Assembly: GCF_003058325.1 (NCBI RefSeq) | Contig: NZ_CP028843.1 | Span: forward strand, 5,263,001-5,327,000 | Source of the DNA: Methylobacterium currus | GTDB lineage: Bacteria > Pseudomonadota > Alphaproteobacteria > Rhizobiales > Beijerinckiaceae | Length of the DNA: 64,000 nt | Direction: 5' to 3' | Made by a program: the position numbers and the translations under genes | Notes under the pieces: model-generated | Told to the model about the DNA's origin: nothing | Seen by the model: only the letters and a program-made list of their open reading frames with translations | Databases searched by the model: none | Shown here: positions 46,541 to 55,214 of the stretch, in pieces | Layout: every line of letters starts with the position of its first letter | Numbering within the stretch: the first letter of the stretch is position 1

Positions 46541-46744
46541 TTAGCGGCGACGCGGGTCGGCCGGGCGGAAGGCGCGCTCCACGGCGGCGGTGGCGCTGGC
46601 ATAGGCCCGCTCTTCGCTGTCGTGCGGCCGGTCGGACCGCTCGAGCAGCTTGCCGTGCTTGCGGATCGCCCAGCCGAATTTTCCTTTCGGGCTGCTCAGC
46701 GGGGCTACCTCGATGGTGAAGGGATAGAATTCGTTGTCGCTCAT
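46541..46744 (-). CDS. Small conserved-type hypothetical protein
   Basis: A 67-residue protein starting MSDNEFYPFTIEVAPLSSPKGKFGWAIRKHGKLLERSDR and ending Arg-rich. The first half looks like a small beta-sheet domain, with ordered charged and aromatic residues unlike the random frames nearby. The ribosome site is weak (CCGAGG just before ATG). Confidence 0.55.
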   Translation of the reverse strand: MSDNEFYPFTIEVAPLSSPKGKFGWAIRKHGKLLERSDRPHDSEERAYASATAAVERAFRPADPRRR

Positions 46745-46772
46745 CCTCGGAACTATGGCACGGAACGCCTGC

Positions 46773-46790
46773 GGAGGACAAACGTCCTCC
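46773..46790. terminator. Small hairpin
   Basis: GGAGGAC (46773-46779) pairs with GTCCTCC (46784-46790) across AAAC. It lies upstream of the leftward small gene and before the rightward spermidine-synthase-like gene. Function uncertain. Confidence 0.3.
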
Positions 46791-47026
46791 TACTCCATCC
46801 CCCGGTGATGCGACCCTCGCGCGGTGCCCTCGACGCGGTGCCCTTGCGCGTGCGATAGCCGGCGCGATTCCGGTGTTCCGTCGGCAGGCCGTCGCGGCCG
46901 CCGGCCGATGCCCGGCGGATCCTCCGGTGGAGCCGCCCTGCTCGCGTTGCGTCCCGCTCGTCCCGTTCCCGATCGCGAAGACGAGGCCGTTCCCCCACAC
47001 GGCGCGGTCCCGATGGAGTTCGATTC

Positions 47027-47725
47027 TTGATTCCCTGGGTTCACCTCGACACCAGCGCCATCCCCGGCGAGACCGCGTCCCTGCGCCTGATGCGCCGGGG
47101 CGACGAGTACGCGATCGTGGTCGATTCGATCGAGCTGATGAACAGCCGCCGCAGCGGCTCGGAGCGGGCGCTCGCCAGCCTCGCCTGCGCGCGCCTGCGC
47201 GACCGGCCGGCGCCGCGGGTGCTGATCGGCGGCCTCGGCATGGGCTTCACCCTGCGGGCCGCCTTAGGGGAGCTCGGGCCGGGCGCCCGGATCGTGGTCG
47301 CCGAGCTGATCCCGGCCGTCGCCGCCTGGGCGCGGGGTCCGCTCGCGCATCTGTTCGCCGGCAGCCTCGACGACCCCCGGGTGACCCTGCACGAGACCGA
47401 CGTCCACCACCTCATCGCGGCGAGCCCCGGCGGCTACGACGCCATCCTGCTCGACGTCGATAACGGGCCGGAAGGGCTGGTCCAGCGCAGCAACGACCGG
47501 CTCTACGACGTCGCGGGCCTCGGCCGCGCCCGGCGGGCGCTGCGGCCGGGCGGGCTCCTCGGCGTGTGGTCGGAGAGCCCCGACCGCAAGTTCAAGTCCC
47601 GCCTGCAACGCGGCGGCTTCGCGGTCGAGGAGCACAAGGTGCGCTCGGCTGGGAGCGGCGGGCGCCACGTGGTCTGGATCGGGGAGAGGATGGAAGGGGC
47701 GGCAGCGGCCGCGGGCACGAGGTAG
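47027..47725 (+). CDS. Spermidine-synthase-like, SAM-fold protein
   Basis: A 232-residue protein from TTG 47027, chosen because GGAG lies eight bases upstream and MIPWVHLDT begins the conserved part. RVLIGGLGMGFTLRAAL is the nucleotide-binding loop, IVVAELIPAV the acidic strand and YDAILLDVDNGPEG the Asp-containing motif of the aminopropyltransferase/methyltransferase fold. The polyamine-binding residues cannot be judged, so methyltransferase activity is equally possible. Confidence 0.75.
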   Translation: MIPWVHLDTSAIPGETASLRLMRRGDEYAIVVDSIELMNSRRSGSERALASLACARLRDRPAPRVLIGGLGMGFTLRAALGELGPGARIVVAELIPAVAAWARGPLAHLFAGSLDDPRVTLHETDVHHLIAASPGGYDAILLDVDNGPEGLVQRSNDRLYDVAGLGRARRALRPGGLLGVWSESPDRKFKSRLQRGGFAVEEHKVRSAGSGGRHVVWIGERMEGAAAAAGTR

Positions 47726-47874
47726 CAGCCGGGCGGCCCTTCCGGCCGGATCCGGCGGAGGCCGCAGCGTCGTGCGGGCGGGACGCCCGACGTCTCGGAC
47801 ACGTCGATTTGCACAACCTCGGCCAGCATGCGAGCCTGATGCAACTCAGGGGCGGCGTGCCGCCCCCGCTTCGA

Positions 47875-47900
47875 GCCTGACATGACCGCCTGACATGACC
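47875..47900 (+). repeat. 13-bp tandem duplication over the AraC start
   Basis: GCCTGACATGACC occurs twice without gap (47875-47887, 47888-47900). The second copy carries the start codon of the AraC gene; the first creates an ATG-ACC-GCC-TGA mini-frame ending just upstream of it. Confidence 0.8.
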
Positions 47901-48941
47901 CTGCGCGGCCCCAACCTGCGTCTGGAAGGAACCACCTTCGGGCCGCGGACGATCTCGGCCTGGCGCGAGGCCGTGGCGCCGTTCTGGGACGTCGAGATCC
48001 GCAAGGAGGATACCCCGGATTTCCGCGGCCGGTCCGAGGTCTACCACCTGGGGAACGCGATCATCGGCCTGACCGCGGCCTCCGGCCTGCGCAACGAGCG
48101 GTCGCGCCGGCTCGTCGCCCGCATGGGCGTCGATCACGTGGCGGCGCAGCTCCGGATGGAGGGGCAGGCGACGATCCGGGCTGCGGGGGACGAGGCGCCG
48201 ATCGGCCCCGGGGACGTCGCCCTGCTCGACCTGTCGCAGCCCCTCCTCCTGGACTCGACCGATTACCGCGCCATCACCGTCATCATCCCGCGCGGCCTGT
48301 TTCCGGAGGGCGGGGCGCGGCTCGGCGAGGCGCACGGGACCGTCCTGCGCGCCCGCAACCCGTTCGGGGCGCTGGTCAGCGATCACCTGCGCTCACTCGG
48401 CCGGAACGTGGCGCATTTCACCCCCGCGGAGGCACGGGTCGCCGCGCAGGCCACAGCGTGCCTCCTGTCCGCGGCGGCGGGCACCACGATCGAGACCGAC
48501 CCGATCGGGCGTTCGTCGGAGCGTGCGCCGGCCCTTCTCGCCATCCGCAGCCACATCGATGTCGAGATCGGGTCCGCCGACCTGAGCGTGGAGCAGATCT
48601 GCCGTCGCTTCGGCGTCTCGCGCAGCGCGCTCTACCGCCTGTTCGCACCCTTGGGGGGCGTGATCGAGTATATCCGCCGCCGCCGGCTCGCCCGCGCCTA
48701 CCGGGATCTCGCCGAGAGGAGCGGGCCAGCCGCGCGGATCTCCGAGATCGCCTACCGGTACGGCTACGGCAGCCCGGCGAGCTTCACCACCGCCTTCCGC
48801 GCCGAGTTCGGCGTGAGCCCGGCCGACGTGAAGGCCGGGGCGCGGGCCGAGGGCGCGTCGCCCGAGCGGCGCGGGCTGCCGGAGCTGTCGGGCACTGGCT
48901 GGGACGGCTTCTACGACTGGGTCCTGACGCTCGACGCCTGA
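47895..48941 (+). CDS. AraC-family transcriptional regulator
   Basis: A 348-residue regulator. The N-terminal part resembles the AraC-binding-like domain (TISAWREAVAPFWDVEI ... GRSEVYHLGNAIIGL). The C-terminal DNA-binding domain has two helix-turn-helix motifs: LSVEQICRRFGVSRSALYRLF and ISEIAYRYGYGSPASFTTAFRAEFGVSP. No obvious target lies beside it. Confidence 0.88.
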   Translation: MTLRGPNLRLEGTTFGPRTISAWREAVAPFWDVEIRKEDTPDFRGRSEVYHLGNAIIGLTAASGLRNERSRRLVARMGVDHVAAQLRMEGQATIRAAGDEAPIGPGDVALLDLSQPLLLDSTDYRAITVIIPRGLFPEGGARLGEAHGTVLRARNPFGALVSDHLRSLGRNVAHFTPAEARVAAQATACLLSAAAGTTIETDPIGRSSERAPALLAIRSHIDVEIGSADLSVEQICRRFGVSRSALYRLFAPLGGVIEYIRRRRLARAYRDLAERSGPAARISEIAYRYGYGSPASFTTAFRAEFGVSPADVKAGARAEGASPERRGLPELSGTGWDGFYDWVLTLDA

Positions 48942-49469
48942 CATGAAAGCCGGAAGACGCCTCCGGCTCCCGTGTCTCAAGCCCGCGCGGCGCTTGAGCG
49001 AAGTCGGATTCCCGCAGATTGGGACGCTGGCGGAAGGAATTGAGACGCAGGGCGGTCGTCCCGGCGCCGTTCCAGCGCGAGATGTTGCCGCATCACCGTG
49101 GAACGGGAGGCGGCGGGTGCGGCAAGGGAACGGGGGGCGACGGAGGCCTGTCGGCATGCAGGGGATGCCGCATGACGGCGCGCGCCTCGTGAAGCGCTGG
49201 ATCGGCGCACGGCGCCGCCGCGCGTCCCGCAAGCGCGGCGACGCGCACGGTGCCGGGGCCGAGATCATCACGCTGACTTGGGCCCAGACCTTCGGCCGGG
49301 GGATCGCGTCCCCGGAGCCGGGTGCCGTGCGGGACCGGGAAGGCGGGCGGCCGGGCGGGGTCGTCGGTCTCGGCGAGGGGCTGCCGGGCTCCTGAGGCGT
49401 CCCGGGGGGCGGGGCCGATCCCCGCCCCCCGGGCGCGGGCGAGTGAGAGCCGGCCTCTCGTGATCCGCG
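48942..49469. other. Gene-poor region
   Basis: 528 bases without a supported gene. A plus frame at 48943-49395 is Arg/Gly-rich and lacks a ribosome site and family resemblance. Confidence 0.5.
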
Positions 49470-50651
49470 CTATCCCTTCCAGTTCTTCAGCGCCGCGAAG
49501 GGGCTGTCGGCGGCCGCGCTCTTTGGCGGGTTCAGCACCGGCTCGACCTGGGCCACGGCGTCGGCGAGGGAGAAGGCGGTGCCGCTCGGAAGCTTGCCGC
49601 CGGCGGCGTCCTGGTGGCCGCCGCCGCGGAAGAGGCGGGCGCCGTCGAGGGCGGTGCCGTCGATCGAGCGGAAGGACAGGGTGCCGGCGCGCTGCACGTT
49701 GACGAGGCGCTTGGCCCGCCCGCTCGCCATCACCAGGTCCGAGACCCGCTGGAAGGTGCCGGCATCGAGGGCGAAGGACAGGAGCGTGCCGTCCGGGAGC
49801 GCGTGGAACAGCGCGTCGGAGCGGGCGAGCGCCCGGGCCATCCGCTGCCGGGTGGTGAGGCTGGCATCGTCGTCGGGCGCGTCGCGCATCAGGTCGTCGA
49901 CGATCGCGCCGCGGATCGCCGGCACGGCGCGCTCCAGCTCGGCCGGGGTGGCGCCGGCGCGGAGCTTCGCGGTCGCCTCGATCAGCAGGCGGGCCACGAA
50001 GGGGTCGTGCGCCGGATGCCCGACCGGCACCAGGGTGCCGACATTGTCCCAGAAGATCTCGTCGAGGGCGAAGCCGCCGGGGAAATGCGGATCGTCCTTG
50101 CGCCAGAGGTCGAGGGCGTCGACGGAGGCGACGAGGAGCGCGAGGTCCTCGGCCACGATCCCGGACGAGGCTTTGGCCGGGTCGGCCTCGCGGGTGGCGA
50201 ACAGGGCGCGGTGGGTCTCGACCATCTTCGTCGCGCTCGACGCCTCGTCCACCAGCACGGTGATCGCCGGGTCGCCGAGATCGAACCGCGACAGGCGCGG
50301 GTTGTCCGCGTCGGGTTTCGGCTCCAGCCCCTGGCGGCGCATCTGGTCGATCGAGGAGGTGTGGTGGTCGAGCACCACCAGCCGGTGCGGCTCCTCGGGC
50401 GCGCGCTTGCGGTTCATGGCGGCGAAGCGCCGCAGGAAGGCGATCGTCGGCTCCTCGATGCCGAGATCGGTGATCAGCACCATCTCCGCCGCCTTGGTTT
50501 TGCCTAAGCGCTTCAATTCGTCGTCGACGACCGGGCCGACATCGCCGTAGCGCGGCACGTGCACGATCCGGGCCGGCTCGGCATAGGCCGCGACGAGGGT
50601 CGCGGCGCCGTAGCCGTCGAGGTCGTGGTGGGTGATCTGGGTCAGGCGCAC
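49470..50651 (-). CDS. DHH/DHHA1-family phosphoesterase
   Basis: A 393-residue protein when started at GTG 50651, where the conserved VRLTQITHHDLDGYGA begins; ATG 50702 would add 17 residues. Metal-binding motifs are HHDLDGYG, ITDLGIEEP and VVLDHHTSS (the DHH motif), and the C-terminal DHHA1 domain shows GGGHQDAAGG. Relatives hydrolyse oligonucleotides or cyclic di-AMP/pAp. The exact substrate is not evident. Confidence 0.85.
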   Translation of the reverse strand: MRLTQITHHDLDGYGAATLVAAYAEPARIVHVPRYGDVGPVVDDELKRLGKTKAAEMVLITDLGIEEPTIAFLRRFAAMNRKRAPEEPHRLVVLDHHTSSIDQMRRQGLEPKPDADNPRLSRFDLGDPAITVLVDEASSATKMVETHRALFATREADPAKASSGIVAEDLALLVASVDALDLWRKDDPHFPGGFALDEIFWDNVGTLVPVGHPAHDPFVARLLIEATAKLRAGATPAELERAVPAIRGAIVDDLMRDAPDDDASLTTRQRMARALARSDALFHALPDGTLLSFALDAGTFQRVSDLVMASGRAKRLVNVQRAGTLSFRSIDGTALDGARLFRGGGHQDAAGGKLPSGTAFSLADAVAQVEPVLNPPKSAAADSPFAALKNWKG

Positions 50652-50737
50652 GGGAAAAGGTCCAGGATCGGTTCGAGTCGGGAAGGGAGTCCCCGCCAGC
50701 ATAGCGGCTCGCGCGCCGCACCGGCAGGGCCCAGGGA

Positions 50738-51697
50738 TCAGGAAACGGCCGGCGCCTCGCCGGCATCAGGAAACGGCCGGCCTTCGTCGGCCAGGCGCCG
50801 CAGCAGGTCGCGCAGCCAGCGATGGGCCGGATCGTCATCGTAGGAGGCGTGCCAGAGCATCCCGATCGCCACATCGTCGAGCGGGATCGGGGCCGGGCTC
50901 ACCGTCAGCCCGAGGGTCTCGGCGAAGAGCAGCGCCAGGCGGGCATGCATGGTGGTGAGCACCGGCGCGCTGCGCACCAGGAACGGCACCGCGATGAAGC
51001 GCGGCGAGGTGACCGCGAGGGTGCGGCTGCGGCCGATCTTGGCCAAGGCGTCGTCCACCACCCCGTGGGCGGTCTCGCGCAGGCTGGTCAGCACGTGGGG
51101 AAAGCGCAGGTAATCGTCGAGCGAGATCGGCGGCGTCAGCCCGACCAGGGCGGCGTTGAACAGGCAGACGTAGCTGTCGCGGTAGAGCAAGCGCTGCTTG
51201 TGGTGCATCTGCCCGCGGAACGACAGGTCGATGGCGAGGTCGATCCGGTCGGCGTCGATCTCCTCGAGGACATGCGCCCGGTCGACGGAGCGCAGCAGCA
51301 GGCTGATCCCCGGCGCTTCCTGCCGCAGATAGGCGAGCAGCCGCGTGCCGAGCAGCACCTCGGTGCTGTCGGGCAGGCTGATCGTGAAGGTGCGCACCAC
51401 CGTGCGGGGATCGAAGGCCTCGTCCCGGCGCACCAGGACCTGGACCTGCCGCAGCACGATCCGCAGCGGCTCGGCGAGCGCAAGGGCCCGCGGGGTCGGC
51501 CGCATCCCCTCAGGCGCGCGAGTCAGGAGCTCGTCGCCGAACAGCGTTCGCAGGCGCGAGAGCGCGCTGCTCATCGCCGACTGGCCGATGCCGATCCGGG
51601 TTGCCGCCCGCGTCACGCTGCGCTCGGCGAGCAGCGCGTCGAGGGCGACCAGGAGGTTGAGATCGACCCGGGCGAGATCGATATGATCAATAGTCAT
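50738..51697 (-). CDS. LysR-family transcriptional regulator (NodD-like branch)
   Basis: A 319-residue LysR from ATG 51697; the longer frame back to 51958 only mirrors the divergent gene. The HTH is ERSVTRAATRIGIGQSAMSSALSRLRTLFGDELLTR, followed by a periplasmic-binding-like effector domain. It is divergent from a small secreted-protein gene, with an inverted repeat at its start codon that may be its own binding site. Confidence 0.88.
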   Translation of the reverse strand: MTIDHIDLARVDLNLLVALDALLAERSVTRAATRIGIGQSAMSSALSRLRTLFGDELLTRAPEGMRPTPRALALAEPLRIVLRQVQVLVRRDEAFDPRTVVRTFTISLPDSTEVLLGTRLLAYLRQEAPGISLLLRSVDRAHVLEEIDADRIDLAIDLSFRGQMHHKQRLLYRDSYVCLFNAALVGLTPPISLDDYLRFPHVLTSLRETAHGVVDDALAKIGRSRTLAVTSPRFIAVPFLVRSAPVLTTMHARLALLFAETLGLTVSPAPIPLDDVAIGMLWHASYDDDPAHRWLRDLLRRLADEGRPFPDAGEAPAVS

Positions 51698-51704
51698 TAT
51701 CGAT
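51677..51704. promoter_or_regulatory. Inverted repeat at the LysR start, candidate operator
   Basis: ATCGATA (51677-51683) and TATCGAT (51698-51704) form a 7-bp perfect inverted repeat 14 bases apart, overlapping the LysR start codon and facing the 99-base divergent gap. LysR proteins often bind such dyads; binding is inferred. Confidence 0.4.
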
Positions 51705-51796
51705 GCGATCTGTTTGATCCATGCTGCACCGCAGCGCATATCACGTCCATGGATGCGGGGCCGACACCGGACCCCGCCACGGACTGGACGACGATC

Positions 51797-52165
51797 ATGA
51801 CCGGAACGACCCTTCGCAGAACCCTTGTCGCCGCCGCCGCGACGCTCGCCGCCGGCGCGGCCTCCGCCGGCGAGCTGCGCCCGGCCGGGGCGGCCAGCCT
51901 CGACCTCGGCACGCTCGCCGGGGTGGCCTACTACACCCCCGAGCCCGCGGGCTACCACGTGGTGGTGACCCTCGCCCCCCGGGCCGCCGCCCCCGCCTCC
52001 CGGTTCGAGGCGGTGCTGGCCTCCGGGCAGAGCGTCACCGTCTCGACGCCGCGCCAGGCCGGCGCCTCGGCGCGCATGGTCACCATCACCCGCACGGGCG
52101 ATGCCGTCACGGTGACGCCGGCGCGGGCGGGGGAAACCGTCGAGGCGACCGCCTCGATCGACTGA
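51797..52165 (+). CDS. Small secreted protein, hypothetical
   Basis: A 122-residue protein from ATG 51797. A signal peptide (MTGTTLRRTLVAAAATLAAGAASA) precedes a short domain that looks all-beta (VAYYTPEPAGYHVVVTLAP, RFEAVLASGQSVTVSTP, ARMVTITRTGDAVTVTPA). No family name is certain. It is divergent from the LysR gene, which may regulate it. Confidence 0.7.
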   Translation: MTGTTLRRTLVAAAATLAAGAASAGELRPAGAASLDLGTLAGVAYYTPEPAGYHVVVTLAPRAAAPASRFEAVLASGQSVTVSTPRQAGASARMVTITRTGDAVTVTPARAGETVEATASID

Positions 52166-52181
52166 CAGCCGCGGGCGGCCG

Positions 52182-53594
52182 TCAGGCCGCCCGGGACAGG
52201 TCCCCGTCGAGCCCGGCGATCACCCGCTCCAGCGCCGCGAAGCAGGCCGGGTCGAAGGCGGTGCCGACCTCCTCGCGCATGATGCCGAGGGCCTTCGGGA
52301 CCGGCATCGCGGCACGATAGGGGCGGTTCGCGGTGAGCGCGTCGAACACGTCCGCCACCGAGACGATCCGCGTCTCCGGCGCGATGGCGTCACCCTTGAG
52401 GCCGCGGGGATAGCCCTTGCCGTCGAGGCGCTCGTGATGCGCGCCGCCGATGCGCGCGATGGTGTGGAAGGCGGCGACGCGGGCGAGGATCGTCTCGGAC
52501 AGGAGGGCGTGGTTGCGCATGTCGCGCCACTCCGCCTCGTCGAGCTTGGCCGCCTTGTCGAGGATGGCGTTCGAGACCCCGAGCTTGCCGACATCGTGCA
52601 GCAGCGCCGCCCGGCGCAGCCAGCGCCGGGCTCGGGCGTCGTAGCCGAGTTCGGCCGCGATCAGGTCGGCATAGACCGCGACCCGCTCGGAATGGCCGGA
52701 GGTGAAGGGGCTCTTGGCGTCGATCACCTGGGCGAAGGCGCGGGCGATGTCGTCGAGGTAGTTCTCGTCGACGACGAGGCCGGCCCGCGCCGGCTCCAGG
52801 GCCGCGACGGCATCCGCCACGGTCTCCGAGGCCAGAATCTCCCAGAAGCCCGGCGCCGTCGCCGCCCGCTCGAAGGCCGCGACGACATCGGGGTCGAACC
52901 AGGTGCCCGCTCGGGCCCGTGCCTCATTGAGCGCCGCCGCCGGCCCGGCGCTGGTGTGGAAGACGTCGACGACCTGAGACAGCAGCGCGATGCGGGCGTA
53001 GAGCGGGATCTCGGGCCCGGCGCGCCGGTCGGGCCGGCCCTTGCCGTTCCAGTGCTCGTCGAGGGCGTGGATCGCCGCGCACACGATCGGCGGGAAGCGC
53101 AGCCGCGCAGCGATCTCGGCCCCGCGCTGGCAGCGGGTCTGGATCAGGTCGTCGACGATCTCGCCGCCGTTCTGCAGGATGTTGAGGACCGCCCGGAAAC
53201 GCTCGGCCAGCCCCGCCTTGAGCCCGGTATGCGCGAAGACGAAGCCCAGCACCTGGGGCAGGCTGTCGCTCACCGTCTTGAAGTCGCGCTTGAAGCCGAT
53301 ATCGTCGGATAGGTAAAGCTCGCAGATCCGCGCCGCGTTGCTGGAGCAGCCGAGGTCCTTCAGCATCACCGTGTAGTAGAGTTCCCAGAGCCGGTCGGGA
53401 TCCAGGCCCATCTCCAGGCCGACCCGCATGCCGATCCAGGTCGCGCGGACGCAGTGTCCGGGCGGCTGACCCTCGGTGAGGTCGAGGGCATGGCTCAGCG
53501 CGCCGAGCAGCTCGGAGAGCGGGATGCCCTCCGTCGGCATGTCCCCGACAGAATGCGAATCCCCCACGGCGTGCAAGCGCGGCGGCGTCGTCAA
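52182..53594 (-). CDS. HD-GYP domain cyclic-di-GMP phosphodiesterase-like protein
   Basis: A 470-residue protein from TTG 53594, which has GGAGG five bases upstream; ATG 53540 is an alternative. The N-terminal half is a degenerate HD domain, with MLKDLGCSSNAARI where a catalytic HD would stand. The C-terminal half is an HD-GYP domain with LLHDVGKLGVSNAILDK and HHERLDGKGYPRGLKG, motifs intact. It probably hydrolyses cyclic-di-GMP. Confidence 0.88.
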   Translation of the reverse strand: MTTPPRLHAVGDSHSVGDMPTEGIPLSELLGALSHALDLTEGQPPGHCVRATWIGMRVGLEMGLDPDRLWELYYTVMLKDLGCSSNAARICELYLSDDIGFKRDFKTVSDSLPQVLGFVFAHTGLKAGLAERFRAVLNILQNGGEIVDDLIQTRCQRGAEIAARLRFPPIVCAAIHALDEHWNGKGRPDRRAGPEIPLYARIALLSQVVDVFHTSAGPAAALNEARARAGTWFDPDVVAAFERAATAPGFWEILASETVADAVAALEPARAGLVVDENYLDDIARAFAQVIDAKSPFTSGHSERVAVYADLIAAELGYDARARRWLRRAALLHDVGKLGVSNAILDKAAKLDEAEWRDMRNHALLSETILARVAAFHTIARIGGAHHERLDGKGYPRGLKGDAIAPETRIVSVADVFDALTANRPYRAAMPVPKALGIMREEVGTAFDPACFAALERVIAGLDGDLSRAA

Positions 53595-53723
53595 GAGCCC
53601 CTCCCCTCTTCGTCGGGGCAGGTTGGCACGAAAGGACTAATATCTGCTGAGCGCCCGAGTCGTTGGCGCGCCACTGATTCACGCGCCCGGCCAATGCCCG
53701 TCGAGACCTGCCCGTGCTCCGAG

Positions 53724-54950
53724 TCAGCCGCCCCCGGCGGCGACCGCCTCGATCAGGCGCAGATGCGCCGGCAGGCAGACCCGCCTGAGGTCGTAGGCGA
53801 GGGCGGTCTGCCGGGCCGCCGCCCGCAACGGGGCCACGGCACCAGGATCGGCGAGGACCGAGACCACCGCCTCGGCGATCGCATCCTTCGCGAAGAAGTC
53901 GACCAGGATCCCGTTCTCACGGTGCCGGATCACCTCCGCGACCGGCGGCGTCGCCGAGCCGACGACGCAGGCGCCGAGCGCCATCGCCTCCAGCATCGAC
54001 CAGGACAGCACGAACGGGTAGGTCAGGTAGACGTGGACCGCCGCGACCCGCAGCAGGTCGACATAGTCGCGATAGGGAATTCTGCCGACGAAGTGGACCC
54101 GCGCCGGGTCGAGTTCCGCTTTGACCTCGTCGAGGAAGATCTCGCGCCATGTTCTGCCACCGGGGGGCATGGCGCCGTAGCTGGTGTCGCTGCCGCCGAC
54201 GATCACCGCCCGGGCCTTCGGGCGCCGGCGCAGGATCTCGGGCAGCGCCCGCATGAAGCTGTGATAGCCGCGATAGGGTTCGAGGTTGCGGTTGACGAAG
54301 GTGACGACCTCGTCGCCGGCGCCGAGGGACAGCCGGTCGCGGCCGAGGATGATGCGGGCGCCCGGATCGGGCCGCAGGAGATCGGTGTCGATGCCGTCGT
54401 GGATGACGCTGAGCCGATCGCGGAAGGCGGCCGGGATGCGGCTCGCCTGCCAGGCGGTGGGGCTGACCAGCCGGTCGGAGGCCTCGAAGGCGACGAGCTG
54501 CCCGGCATTGCGGGCCCGCGTGCGGAAGGCATCGCCCTCGCGCGCCGGGAATTCCGGATCGAAGCCGGTATCGGCGCCGGACGCGCTGTAGAAGAACTCC
54601 GCGAAGGTCAGGAGCCGAGCCCGCGGCCAGACATCCTTGAGAAACAGGGTCTCGCCCCAGCCCGAATGGCCGCAGATCACATCGGGGGAGAAGCCCTCGG
54701 CCTTGAGCGCCAGCGCCGCCCGCGCCGCCGCCTCCCCGCGCAGGGTCGCGGCCTCGAAATTCGCCGCGAGCGGATGGATGCCGGCGGTGGAGCGGCCGGC
54801 CACCGCGTAGCGGACATGGCGCACCCCCGGCAGGGCGGGCGCGGGATTGATGCCGAGCGCCACGACCTCGGTGCCGGGCCGCGCCGCCAGGGCCGGGGCG
54901 ACGTGACGGTACTGACCAGGGAAGTTCTGGTGGACGAAGAGGACGCGCAT
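53724..54950 (-). CDS. Glycosyltransferase family 4
   Basis: A 408-residue GT-B transferase. It starts MRVLFVHQNFPGQYRHVAPAL, has the N-terminal domain segment VICGHSGWGETLFLKDVWP, the linker SVIHDGIDTDLLRP, and a C-terminal UDP-sugar domain with VTFVNRNLEPYRGYHSFMRALP, HFVGRIPYRDYVDLLRVA and LSWSMLEAMALGACVVGS. It is a stand-alone gene well away from the exopolysaccharide cluster; its sugar and acceptor are unknown. Confidence 0.9.
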   Translation of the reverse strand: MRVLFVHQNFPGQYRHVAPALAARPGTEVVALGINPAPALPGVRHVRYAVAGRSTAGIHPLAANFEAATLRGEAAARAALALKAEGFSPDVICGHSGWGETLFLKDVWPRARLLTFAEFFYSASGADTGFDPEFPAREGDAFRTRARNAGQLVAFEASDRLVSPTAWQASRIPAAFRDRLSVIHDGIDTDLLRPDPGARIILGRDRLSLGAGDEVVTFVNRNLEPYRGYHSFMRALPEILRRRPKARAVIVGGSDTSYGAMPPGGRTWREIFLDEVKAELDPARVHFVGRIPYRDYVDLLRVAAVHVYLTYPFVLSWSMLEAMALGACVVGSATPPVAEVIRHRENGILVDFFAKDAIAEAVVSVLADPGAVAPLRAAARQTALAYDLRRVCLPAHLRLIEAVAAGGG

Positions 54951-55024
54951 CGGGGCTTCGGGGTCGGTCCTCGGGCCGGCAGGCTCAGCAGGGCCGCATG
55001 ACGCAGCGCTGCTGAGTTCGTTGA

Positions 55025-55085
55025 TTTCGCATCATTTTATCACCGAACCGGTGACCGCTTCGGCACTGGCCGTACCCGGCCGGCG
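55025..55085. repeat. Dispersed two-hairpin repeat, copy R2
   Basis: Matches 46472-46531 with a one-base gap. The first hairpin is TCACCG-AAC-CGGTGA; the second pairs CTGGCC with GGCCGG through one wobble pair. It lies in the gap between the GT4 and LysR genes. Confidence 0.7.
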
Positions 55086-55214
55086 GAATGACGCTGAGGC
55101 GGCCCCGGGTGTAGCACCGCCCGGGGCCGCCGCGGAACGCGCCCGCGCGGCATTTGCCTCGGGCCGGCCTTTCCGCCCATCTGAGCCGAGGCCGCTCCAC
55201 ACCGAGGACACGGG

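Noticed and set aside
48943..49395. A 150-codon plus frame after the AraC gene
   Set aside because: No ribosome site or family features; composition like random GC-rich DNA.
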